From assembly GCF_001571265.1 (NCBI RefSeq), contig NZ_BCTL01000040.1:1-64000 (forward strand): DNA of 64,000 bases, written 5' to 3'. Source of the stretch: Cedecea neteri NBRC 105707 = ATCC 33855 (GTDB lineage: Bacteria > Pseudomonadota > Gammaproteobacteria > Enterobacterales > Enterobacteriaceae). The translations under genes were made by a program, and so were the position numbers. The notes below the pieces were generated by a model. That model made no database searches and had not been told where the DNA came from. It worked only from the letters and a program-made list of their open reading frames with translations. This document shows, piece after piece, positions 57,000 through 64,000 of the stretch. Position 1 is the first letter of the stretch; each line of letters starts with the position of its first letter.

Positions 57000-57103
57000 C
57001 ATTCACCTCGTAGTTTAAGAGTAAAAATAGGGTTAGCTGAATCGATCTCGATAAGCATAAGGGTAAACCACTTTTATACTGAACCGACAGGGATCAATCC
57101 GCC

Positions 57104-57127
57104 TTGATTTTTTGAATCATAAAATAA
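57104..57127. promoter_or_regulatory. NagC operator (nagB side)
   Basis: TTGATTTTTTG-AATC-ATAAAATAA has the A/T-rich symmetric form of the E. coli nagB box. With the nagE box about 95 bases away it can form the known NagC repression loop. Confidence 0.65.
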
Positions 57128-57172
57128 GTTTTCGGAGATAGCCAGTGAATGGGGAGGGTTGAAGCGATATTT

Positions 57173-57188
57173 GGTGATAAATATCACA
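57173..57188. promoter_or_regulatory. CRP site between nagB and nagE
   Basis: GGTGA-TAAATA-TCACA differs from the CRP consensus TGTGA-N6-TCACA at only one position in the first half counted without shift. It lies between the two NagC boxes, as in E. coli, and serves both divergent promoters. Confidence 0.7.
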
Positions 57189-57200
57189 AAAAAGGTGCGT

Positions 57201-57221
57201 TTAATTTGCGGTACGAATTAA
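57201..57221. promoter_or_regulatory. NagC operator (nagE side)
   Basis: TTAATT-TGCGGTACG-AATTAA is a symmetric site close to the E. coli nagE box as I recall it. It is 114 bases upstream of the nagE start codon. Confidence 0.75.
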
Positions 57222-57334
57222 TTTTTTTCACACTCCACCGTGTGATGTAAATCGTCGCCGTGTATTCAATGTAAGTAAGACAATAATAAACACTGCTTGA
57301 ACGAGCCTTAACGGGGTCTCATAGGGGGAATAAA

Positions 57335-59359
57335 GTGAGTATTCTAGGTTATCTACAGCGCGTGGGCCGGGCACTTATGGTGCCGGTGGCTACACTGCCA
57401 GCAGCAGCAATATTAATGGGGGTTGGTTACTGGATTGACCCAGTCAGCTGGGGCGGAGACAACGCATTAGCCGCGCTCTTCATTAAATCCGGTTCCGCCA
57501 TTATCGATAACATGTCCGTGTTGTTCGCCATCGGCGTCGCTTACGGCATGTCCAAAGACAAAGACGGTGCCGCTGCACTGACCGGCTTTGTTGGCTTCCT
57601 GGTTCTGACCACCCTCTGCTCACCGGCAGCGGTTGCTATGATCCAGAAAATTCCGGCGGATCAGGTTCCGGCGGCGTTCGGTAAAATCAGCAACCAGTTC
57701 GTCGGTATTCTGGTGGGTATCATTTCTGCAGAACTCTATAACCGCTTTAGCGGCGTTGAGCTGCCGAAAGCGCTCTCCTTCTTCAGCGGTCGTCGTCTGG
57801 TGCCAATCCTGACCTCCTTCGTGATGATTGCTGTTGCTTTCATCATGATGTACGTCTGGCCGATGATCTTCGACGGTCTGGTGAACTTCGGTGAGCACAT
57901 TCAGAAGCTGGGTTCTGCTGGCGCAGGTATCTACGCCTTCTTCAACCGCCTGCTGATCCCGGTTGGTCTGCACCACGCCCTGAACTCTGTGTTCTGGTTT
58001 GACGTTGCAGGTATTAACGACATTCCTAACTTCCTGGGTGGCGCTCAGTCCATCGAAGCAGGTAAAGCGGTTGTCGGTATCACCGGTCGTTACCAGGCGG
58101 GCTTCTTCCCGATCATGATGTTCGGCCTGCCGGGTGCAGCGCTGGCCATCTACCACTGTGCACGTCCTGAAAACAAAGCAAAAGTTGCCGGTATCATGAT
58201 GGCCGCTGCTTTTGCTGCGTTCTTCACCGGTATCACCGAACCGCTGGAATTCTCCTTCATGTTCGTTGCTCCGGTACTGTACGTGATTCACGCGGTGCTG
58301 ACCGGTATCTCCGTGTTTATCGCGGCAAGCATGCACTGGATTGCGGGCTTCGGCTTCTCCGCAGGCCTGGTGGATATGGTGCTTTCTTCCCGTAACCCGC
58401 TGGCAACCCACTGGTGGATGCTGATCCCTCAGGGTCTGGTGTTCTTCGTTCTCTACTATGTGGTGTTCCGTTTCACTATCACCAAATTCAACCTGCTGAC
58501 CCCAGGTCGTGAACTGGCTGTAGCCGGCGACGAAGCTGATGGTCAGGACGTGAATGTTAGCGGTGATGCGAATCAAGACGTTTCTGCTCTGGCTCGTCAG
58601 TACATCTCTGCGGTAGGTGGCTCTGCCAACCTGACCGGTATTGATGCCTGTATCACTCGTCTGCGTCTGAGCGTGAAAGACTCTTCCGTGGTAAACGAAG
58701 CGCTGGCTAAACGCCTGGGTGCGACGGGCGTTATTCGCCTGAACAAAACCAGCGTGCAGATAATCGTAGGTTTTGCGGCAGAAAAAATTGCTAACGCAAT
58801 GAAAACTGCAGGCACCGTAGAAGCAGCCGCTCCTGTTGCTGCCGCAGCGCCAGCGCCTGCTGCTAAACCACAGGCTGTTCCAAACGCGACCAGCACAACG
58901 GTTGCTGCTCTGGTTTCTCCGGTCACCGGCGACGCCGTTGAGTTGGACCAGGTTCCTGACGAAGCTTTCGCCAGCAAAGCCGTGGGTGATGGCGTAGCGG
59001 TTAAGCCGACGGACAAAACCGTAGTTTCTCCTGCCGCCGGGACTATCGTGAAAATCTTCAACACCAATCACGCGTTCTGCCTTGAAACAGAAAAAGGCGC
59101 GGAGATTGTGGTTCACATGGGCATCGATACCGTTGCTCTGGGTGGAAAAGGCTTCACGCGTCTGGTGGAAGAGGGGGCTGAAGTGGTCGCTGGCCAGCCG
59201 GTTCTGGAAATGGATCTTGATTTCCTGAACGCCAACGCTCGTTCCATGATTAGCCCGGTAGTTTGCAGCAACATCGATGACTTCAGTGGTCTGGTTATTC
59301 AGGCGAAAGGTCAGGTTGTTGCCGGTCAGACCCCACTGTATGAGATTAAAGGCAAGTAA
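57335..59359 (+). CDS. nagE: N-acetylglucosamine PTS permease EIICBA
   Basis: Takes up and phosphorylates GlcNAc. It has 674 residues, about 26 more than E. coli NagE. Order: membrane IIC domain (about 1-380), IIB domain with phosphocysteine in GIDACITRLRLS (near 435), an Ala/Pro-rich linker (EAAAPVAAAAPAPAAKPQA), and IIA domain with the phosphohistidine in EIVVHMGIDTVAL (near 593). The start is GTG, preceded by AGGGGG. The extra length is in the linker between IIB and IIA and the IIC-IIB joint. Confidence 0.96.
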   Translation: MSILGYLQRVGRALMVPVATLPAAAILMGVGYWIDPVSWGGDNALAALFIKSGSAIIDNMSVLFAIGVAYGMSKDKDGAAALTGFVGFLVLTTLCSPAAVAMIQKIPADQVPAAFGKISNQFVGILVGIISAELYNRFSGVELPKALSFFSGRRLVPILTSFVMIAVAFIMMYVWPMIFDGLVNFGEHIQKLGSAGAGIYAFFNRLLIPVGLHHALNSVFWFDVAGINDIPNFLGGAQSIEAGKAVVGITGRYQAGFFPIMMFGLPGAALAIYHCARPENKAKVAGIMMAAAFAAFFTGITEPLEFSFMFVAPVLYVIHAVLTGISVFIAASMHWIAGFGFSAGLVDMVLSSRNPLATHWWMLIPQGLVFFVLYYVVFRFTITKFNLLTPGRELAVAGDEADGQDVNVSGDANQDVSALARQYISAVGGSANLTGIDACITRLRLSVKDSSVVNEALAKRLGATGVIRLNKTSVQIIVGFAAEKIANAMKTAGTVEAAAPVAAAAPAPAAKPQAVPNATSTTVAALVSPVTGDAVELDQVPDEAFASKAVGDGVAVKPTDKTVVSPAAGTIVKIFNTNHAFCLETEKGAEIVVHMGIDTVALGGKGFTRLVEEGAEVVAGQPVLEMDLDFLNANARSMISPVVCSNIDDFSGLVIQAKGQVVAGQTPLYEIKGK

Positions 59360-59386
59360 ACGCTCCTGAGTAAGCATTTGTGCCTT

Positions 59387-59419
59387 AAGCGGCTGGCGTA
59401 TATCGTCAGCCGCTTTTTT
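59387..59419 (+). terminator. terminator of nagE
   Basis: AAGCGGCTGGCG pairs with CGTCAGCCGCTT (one G-U pair) and runs into six T residues, 27 bases past the nagE stop. Confidence 0.92.
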
Positions 59420-59537
59420 ATTGCTTGTCGCCAGGCAAATATGGATAACCCTAATTTATGCAACTAAAGGTTGTTTCCCGAGGCGGCTTATTAGATCATG
59501 CACCGTTAACTAAGGTACACGCTTTGAGGAACCCGCG

Positions 59538-61205
59538 ATGAGTGAGGCTGAAGCCCGCCCAACTAACTTTATTCGCCAGATTATTGATGAAGACCTGGCG
59601 AACGGTAAGCACACCAGTATTTGCACCCGTTTTCCGCCTGAGCCAAATGGCTATCTGCATATTGGTCACGCCAAGTCTATTTGCCTGAACTTTGGCATTG
59701 CCCAGGATTACCAGGGGCAGTGCAACCTGCGCTTCGATGACACAAACCCGGTAAAAGAAGACATCGAATACGTAGAGTCTATCAAGCACGACGTTGAATG
59801 GCTGGGCTTCCACTGGTCCGGCAACGTGCGTTATTCGTCTGACTATTTTGATCAGCTGTTTAATTATGCCGTTGAGCTGATTAATAAAGGGCTGGCGTAT
59901 GTTGACGAGCTGAGCCCGGAACAAATTCGTGAATACCGTGGCTCTCTGACTGCGCCTGGCAAAAACAGCCCGTTCCGCGATCGTAGCGTTGAGGAAAACC
60001 TCGCGCTGTTCGAGAAAATGCGCAACGGTGAGTTCGCCGAAGGTACCGCCTGCCTGCGAGCCAAAATCGATATGGCTTCGCCGTTTATCGTCATGCGCGA
60101 TCCGGTGCTGTACCGCATTAAATTTGCCGATCACCATCAGACCGGCAACAAGTGGTGCATTTACCCGATGTACGACTTCACCCACTGTATTTCTGATGCG
60201 CTGGAAGGGATCACCCACTCGCTGTGTACCCTGGAGTTCCAGGACAACCGCCGCCTGTATGATTGGGTGCTGGATAACATCACTATCCCTGCTCACCCGC
60301 GCCAGTACGAGTTTTCTCGCCTGAATCTCGAGTACGCCATCATGTCCAAGCGTAAGCTTAACCTGCTGGTGACCGAGAAGATTGTGGAAGGCTGGGACGA
60401 CCCGCGTATGCCGACTATCTCCGGCCTGCGTCGCCGCGGTTATACCGCAGCCTCCATTCGCGAGTTCTGTAAGCGCATTGGTGTAACCAAGCAGGACAAC
60501 ACCGTTGAAATGGCTTCTCTGGAATCCTGTATCCGTGACGATCTCAACGAGAATGCGCCGCGTGCGATGGCCGTACTGGATCCGGTAAAAGTTATCATCA
60601 CTAACTACCCTGAAGGTGAGGAAGAGACGGTCACCATGCCGAATCACCCAAACAAACCTGAAATGGGTAGCCGTGAAGTGCCGTTCAGTCGTGAGGTCTA
60701 TATCGATCGCGCTGACTTCCGTGAAGAAGCAAACAAGCAGTACAAGCGCCTGGTACTGGGTAAAGAAGTTCGCCTGCGTAATGCCTATGTGATCAAAGCC
60801 GAGCGCGTTGAAAAAGATGCGGAAGGCAATATCACCGAACTGTACTGCACCTATGACCCGGAAACCCTGAGCAAGGATCCGGCGGACGGCCGCAAGGTTA
60901 AGGGTGTGATTCACTGGGTGAGCACGGCACACGCTCTGCCGGTGGAGATTCGCCTGTATGACCGCTTGTTTAGCGTCGCGAATCCAGGGGCTGCGGAAGA
61001 CTTCCTGTCCACCATTAATGAGGACTCCCTGGTCATTCGTCAGGGCTTCGTTGAGCCTAGCTTGCAGAACGCGGAAAAAAGTAAGGCATATCAGTTTGAG
61101 CGTGAAGGTTACTTCTGCCTGGACAGCCGCTATGCAACCGCAGAAAAACTGGTGTTTAACCGCACCGTTGGCCTGCGCGATACCTGGGCTAAAATCGGTG
61201 AATAA
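59538..61205 (+). CDS. glnS: glutaminyl-tRNA synthetase
   Basis: Class I synthetase that charges tRNA-Gln. It has 555 residues, one more than E. coli. The HIGH motif is [16 protein letters not shown] and the KMSKS-like motif is AIMSKRKLN; the catalytic domain is followed by two C-terminal beta-barrels that read the anticodon. A GAGGAACC ribosome site precedes the ATG. Its four tRNA-Gln substrates are encoded 9-11 kb to the left. Confidence 0.97.
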   Translation: MSEAEARPTNFIRQIIDEDLANGKHTSICTRFPPEPNGYLHIGHAKSICLNFGIAQDYQGQCNLRFDDTNPVKEDIEYVESIKHDVEWLGFHWSGNVRYSSDYFDQLFNYAVELINKGLAYVDELSPEQIREYRGSLTAPGKNSPFRDRSVEENLALFEKMRNGEFAEGTACLRAKIDMASPFIVMRDPVLYRIKFADHHQTGNKWCIYPMYDFTHCISDALEGITHSLCTLEFQDNRRLYDWVLDNITIPAHPRQYEFSRLNLEYAIMSKRKLNLLVTEKIVEGWDDPRMPTISGLRRRGYTAASIREFCKRIGVTKQDNTVEMASLESCIRDDLNENAPRAMAVLDPVKVIITNYPEGEEETVTMPNHPNKPEMGSREVPFSREVYIDRADFREEANKQYKRLVLGKEVRLRNAYVIKAERVEKDAEGNITELYCTYDPETLSKDPADGRKVKGVIHWVSTAHALPVEIRLYDRLFSVANPGAAEDFLSTINEDSLVIRQGFVEPSLQNAEKSKAYQFEREGYFCLDSRYATAEKLVFNRTVGLRDTWAKIGE

Positions 61206-61226
61206 TTGCCGCTAACCCGCCTAATG

Positions 61227-61257
61227 AAAGCGCCGCACAATGCGGCGTTTTTTCTTT
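61227..61257 (+). terminator. terminator of glnS
   Basis: CGCCGCA and TGCGGCG form a 7-bp stem with a 3-base loop followed by TTTTTTCTTT, 25 bases after the stop. Confidence 0.92.
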
Positions 61258-61650
61258 CCGCTTACCTGCTATTAACCTTTAATACACATTCGCGATGCGA
61301 ATTAATTCTCATTTACATTTCTCTATTTATTCCCTCATGCTCAGTCATGTCTTCTCCGTAATATCCTGATGCTTATAATGAAAGCGCTCTCAAAAGAATT
61401 TTATGTTGTTAATTAATTGGATTGCGGGGGAAGAGTCTGCCGCGTGATTTTGTTACAAATGCACATAGATTATGTGCTCTCTGTCATACTCCAGGAAATC
61501 TCTGAGACAAAGTCATTGATAATTCGCGTCGCGAAAAATAGTCTATGAGCAGCAGTAATGCGGGTGTGTCAGGTAGAAACCGCTTTTAGCCTTTGGGCAA
61601 TTTTACTTTTTTTCGTCAATGGCGCTTTTCACGTCAGACGATGATTTTTA
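61258..61650. other. long leader/promoter region of chiP
   Basis: About 390 AT-rich bases with no credible gene. They hold a NagC-like site (61286-61306), a weak CRP-like site at about 61444-61459 (CGTGA-TTTTGT-TACAA), and the untranslated leader that ends in the ChiX target. Confidence 0.5.
61286..61306. promoter_or_regulatory. NagC-like operator upstream of chiP
   Basis: ACATTCGC-GATG-CGAATTAAT contains a symmetric ATTCGC/GCGAAT core and a right half like that of the nagE box (CGAATTAA). E. coli chiP is repressed by NagC, which supports the call. It is about 365 bases before the ATG. Confidence 0.45.
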
Positions 61651-61665
61651 CGTCAAAGAGGAATT
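61651..61665 (+). promoter_or_regulatory. ChiX sRNA target in the chiP leader
   Basis: CGTCAAAGAGGAATT is complementary to the seed of ChiX (AATTCCTCTTTGACG) over all 15 bases and includes the ribosome site AGAGGAA. ChiX pairing here is known to block chiP translation until chitosugars induce a decoy RNA. Confidence 0.85.
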
Positions 61666-61670
61666 TAACT

Positions 61671-63077
61671 ATGCGTACGTTTAGTGGCAAACGTAGTGCG
61701 CTTGCTCTTGCTATTGCAAGCGTTACCGCTCTTTCTGGCTTCGTAGTGGCTCCGCAGGTTAGCGCTGCGGGCTTTGTTGATGACTCTACGCTGACTGGCG
61801 GGATCTATTACTGGCAGCGTGAGCGTGACCGTAAAGACGTGTCCGACGGTAAGTACAAAACTAACCTGTCACACTCAACCTGGAACGCTAACCTCGACTT
61901 CCAGTCCGGCTATGCGGCCGATATGTTTGGTTTTGATATTGCTGCCTTCACCGCCATTGAAATGGCTGAAGACAGCGCCAGCGGCCACCCAAATGAAATC
62001 GCATTCTCTTCTAAAAACAAAGGCTACAGCGAAGACTACTCCGGTGATAAAAGCGGCATTAGCCTGTATAAAGCGGCTGCTAAATTCAAATACGGTCCGG
62101 TATGGGCACGTGCAGGTTACATTCAGCCAACCGGGCAAACGCTGTTAGCGCCACACTGGAGTTTCATGCCGGGCACCTATCAGGGTGCTGAAGCGGGGGC
62201 TGCTTTCGACTACGGTGATGCCGGCGCGCTGAGCTTCTCCTACATGTGGACCAACGAGTACAAGGCGCCATGGCACCTTGAAACAGACAAGTTCTACCAG
62301 AACGACAAAAAGACCAAAGTTGATTATCTGCACTCCATCGGCGCGAAGTATGACTTCAAAAACGACCTGATTGTGGAAGCCGCATTTGGTCAGGCACAGG
62401 GCTTTGTTGATCAGTACTTCGCTAAAGCCAGCTATAAATTCGACGTTGCAGGCAGCCCGCTGAGCACCAGCTACCAGTTCTACGGCACCCGTGACAAAGC
62501 CGCGAACAACACCATCAACGATATCTACGATGGTACTGCATGGCTCCAGGCGCTGACCTTTGGCTATAAGATTGGCCAGGTTGACCTGCGTCTGGAAGGG
62601 ACCATGGTGAAGGCAGAAGGTCAGCAGGGTTACTTCCTGCAGCGTATGACGCCAACCTATGCCTCTTCCAACGGCCGTCTCGATGTATGGTGGGATAACC
62701 GCTCTGACTTCAACGCCAACGGTGAAAAAGCGGTGTTCTTCGGCGCAATGTACGATCTGAGCAACTGGAACCTGCCGGGTTGGGCGGTTGGTGGTTCTTA
62801 CGTTTATGCATGGGACGCAAAACCATCTACTTGGGCGCTTGATGCTTCCGGTAATCGCCAGGATCTCGCTTCCAATAAGATCAAAGAGTCTTCTTACAGC
62901 CTCGACGCAATGTATACCGTGCAGGAAGGCCGTGCGAAAGGCACGCTGTTCAAACTGCACTTCACTCAGTACGACAACCACTCCGACATCCCAAGCTGGG
63001 GCGGTGGTTACGGCAACATCTTCCAGGATGAGCGTGACGTGAAATTCATCGTGATTGCTCCGTTCACCATCTTCTGA
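61671..63077 (+). CDS. chiP: chitooligosaccharide-specific porin ChiP
   Basis: OprD-family outer membrane porin for chitosugars. The precursor has 468 residues, as in E. coli, with a signal peptide cut near VSAAGF (residue 32). Aromatic, Gly-rich barrel strands (for example [28 protein letters not shown]) and a C-terminal Phe (IAPFTIF) are as expected for a barrel. The frame is open 26 codons upstream through the ChiX site, but the ATG at 61671 uses the AGAGGAA ribosome site. Confidence 0.95.
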   Translation: MRTFSGKRSALALAIASVTALSGFVVAPQVSAAGFVDDSTLTGGIYYWQRERDRKDVSDGKYKTNLSHSTWNANLDFQSGYAADMFGFDIAAFTAIEMAEDSASGHPNEIAFSSKNKGYSEDYSGDKSGISLYKAAAKFKYGPVWARAGYIQPTGQTLLAPHWSFMPGTYQGAEAGAAFDYGDAGALSFSYMWTNEYKAPWHLETDKFYQNDKKTKVDYLHSIGAKYDFKNDLIVEAAFGQAQGFVDQYFAKASYKFDVAGSPLSTSYQFYGTRDKAANNTINDIYDGTAWLQALTFGYKIGQVDLRLEGTMVKAEGQQGYFLQRMTPTYASSNGRLDVWWDNRSDFNANGEKAVFFGAMYDLSNWNLPGWAVGGSYVYAWDAKPSTWALDASGNRQDLASNKIKESSYSLDAMYTVQEGRAKGTLFKLHFTQYDNHSDIPSWGGGYGNIFQDERDVKFIVIAPFTIF

Positions 63078-63086
63078 TGTGAAACC

Positions 63087-63109
63087 GGGCGCGTAAGCGC
63101 CCGTTTTTT
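63087..63109 (+). terminator. terminator between chiP and chiQ
   Basis: GGGCGC-GTAA-GCGCCC followed by G and six T residues, 10 bases past chiP. It should reduce chiQ expression relative to chiP. Confidence 0.88.
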
Positions 63110-63123
63110 ATAAGGAACCGAAC

Positions 63124-63450
63124 ATGAAAAAGATTCTGCTGGTTACCGCCGCTGTTTTCACGCTGTCTGCCTGCGTTCAGCCTCCGGCACCTCCGGAAGA
63201 TTCACGCCTGAAACAGGCCTACAGCGCCTGTATCAACACGGCGGAAGGCAATCCGGATAAAATCGAAGCCTGTCAGAGCGTGCTGGACGTTCTGCGCCAG
63301 GAAAAACAGCATAAAGCGTTTGTTGAGAAAGAGACGGTGAACGTGCTGGACTACCAGAAATGTATTCAGGCAAGAAAGACCGGTAATGATGAAGCCGTGA
63401 AAGTGCGCTGCGATAAAATTTGGCAGGAAATCCGCGCTAATAACAGCTGA
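63124..63450 (+). CDS. chiQ: chitosugar-induced lipoprotein ChiQ
   Basis: A small lipoprotein of 108 residues, as in E. coli ChiQ (YbfN). The lipobox is LSAC (Cys17) in MKKILLVTAAVFTLSACVQP. The mature part has three further Cys residues (SACINTAEG, EACQSV, QKCIQARK) plus one in VRCDKI. It is cotranscribed in part with chiP. Its exact role is not known. A TAAGGAA ribosome site precedes it. Confidence 0.93.
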   Translation: MKKILLVTAAVFTLSACVQPPAPPEDSRLKQAYSACINTAEGNPDKIEACQSVLDVLRQEKQHKAFVEKETVNVLDYQKCIQARKTGNDEAVKVRCDKIWQEIRANNS

Positions 63451-63471
63451 TAGCCTTTGTCAGCCAATAAA

Positions 63472-63501
63472 AAAACCGGCAAGGGAAACCTGCCGGTTTT
63501 T
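63472..63501. terminator. bidirectional terminator between chiQ and fur
   Basis: AAAACCGGCA pairs with TGCCGGTTTT across a 9-base loop with A and T runs on both flanks; it ends the converging chiQ and fur messages. Confidence 0.92.
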
Positions 63502-63544
63502 GCGTTTAAACGCTACCGAAGCAGCGTTGGCTAATGCGGATTAC

Positions 63545-63991
63545 TTATTTCGGATCGTGGGCCGTATCGTCTTCGCGGCAGTCGCCTTCGGCACAGTGTC
63601 CGTACAAATAGAGACTGTGGTTAGTCAGACGAATACCGTGGCGCGCGGCAATTTCGCGCTGGCGAGATTCGATAGAATCGTCACTGAACTCGATGACTTT
63701 TCCGCAGTCGAGGCAGATCAGGTGATCGTGGTGATGCTGCTGGGTCAGCTCGAAAACGGACTTGCCGCCTTCAAAGTTGTGGCGGGTCACGATCCCGGCA
63801 TCATCAAACTGGTTCAGTACGCGGTAGACCGTCGCCAGGCCAATTTCTTCACCCATGTCGATCAGACGTTTATATAAGTCTTCCGCGCTGACGTGATGAT
63901 TTACCGGCTCTTGCAGCACTTCGAGGATTTTTAATCGCGGAAGCGTGACTTTCAAGCCGGCCTTCTTTAATGCGGTATTGTTGTCAGTCAT
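63545..63991 (-). CDS. fur: ferric uptake regulator Fur
   Basis: Iron-responsive repressor of iron acquisition. It has 148 residues, as in E. coli, and is nearly identical over the first 130. The DNA-binding helix region reads LATVYRVLNQFDDAG; metal ligands are in HHHDHLICLDCGKVIEF and LYGHCAEGDC. The last residues (REDDTAHDPK) differ from E. coli. The start is 9 bases from the window edge, so its promoter and the small uof frame are outside. Confidence 0.97.
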   Translation of the reverse strand: MTDNNTALKKAGLKVTLPRLKILEVLQEPVNHHVSAEDLYKRLIDMGEEIGLATVYRVLNQFDDAGIVTRHNFEGGKSVFELTQQHHHDHLICLDCGKVIEFSDDSIESRQREIAARHGIRLTNHSLYLYGHCAEGDCREDDTAHDPK

Positions 63992-64000
63992 GCGGAAATT

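Noticed and set aside
57620-59377. 585-codon frame antisense to nagE
   Set aside because: It mirrors a highly expressed gene with strong codon bias, which creates long antisense frames; composition is Arg/His/Gln-rich and there is no ribosome site.
59496-60932. 478-codon frame antisense to glnS
   Set aside because: Same codon-bias effect opposite a highly expressed gene; no independent support.

Overview
This window is chromosomal DNA from a member of the Enterobacteriaceae. From about 20.2 kb to the right end it follows the E. coli K-12 order of roughly minute 15: pagP-cspE-crcB-ybeM-tatE-lipA-ybeF-lipB-ybeD-dacA-rlpA-mrdB-mrdA-rlmH-rsfS, then nadD-holA-lptE-leuS-ybeL-gltLKJI-lnt-corC-ybeY-ybeZ-miaB-ubiF, a seven-gene tRNA cluster, asnB, nagDCAB-nagE, glnS, chiPQ and fur. 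Protein lengths match E. coli closely, but residue differences, missing blocks (cit genes between rna and dcuC, cobC, rihA-hscC) and added blocks rule out E. coli itself. The genus cannot be settled from the sequence alone.

Bases 1-7580 are the distal end of a lateral (Flag-2) flagellar locus: the end of flagellin lafA, then lafB (cap), lafC and lafD (chaperones), lafE (hook length), lafF (FliL-like), lafS (sigma-28), and lafT and lafU (stator). A near-perfect sigma-54 promoter precedes lafB, with a 16-bp palindrome just upstream. A YafL-like NlpC/P60 hydrolase closes the run. Bases 7580-13300 mix core genes (rnk, rna, dcuC) with accessory material: a GntP-family permease under two GntR-like operators and a separate 11-bp inverted repeat, a 53-residue lipoprotein, and a 52-residue unknown protein.

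Bases 13322-20026 form a copper/silver efflux operon between dcuC and pagP: a small Cys/Met/His-containing secreted protein, CusF, a TolC-family outer membrane protein, a CusB-type adaptor with a second CusF domain fused at its C-terminus, and a CusA-type RND pump. No regulator genes are linked to it.

The rest is core metabolism and envelope biogenesis: lipoate synthesis, the elongation (Rod) cluster, ribosome maturation and silencing, LPS and lipoprotein assembly, glutamate uptake with the SroC sponge RNA, the YbeZ/YbeY/CorC/Lnt group, methionine, leucine and glutamine tRNAs, and amino-sugar and chitosugar uptake under NagC, CRP and ChiX. Most intergenic signals agree with known E. coli regulation. 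The less ordinary items are the cspE leader hairpin, a 28-residue antisense membrane ORF beside cspE, duplicated hairpins between dacA and ybeD, NtrC-like sites ahead of gltI, and the promoter that occupies the position of the missing cobC. I found no clearly new defence or mobile system.
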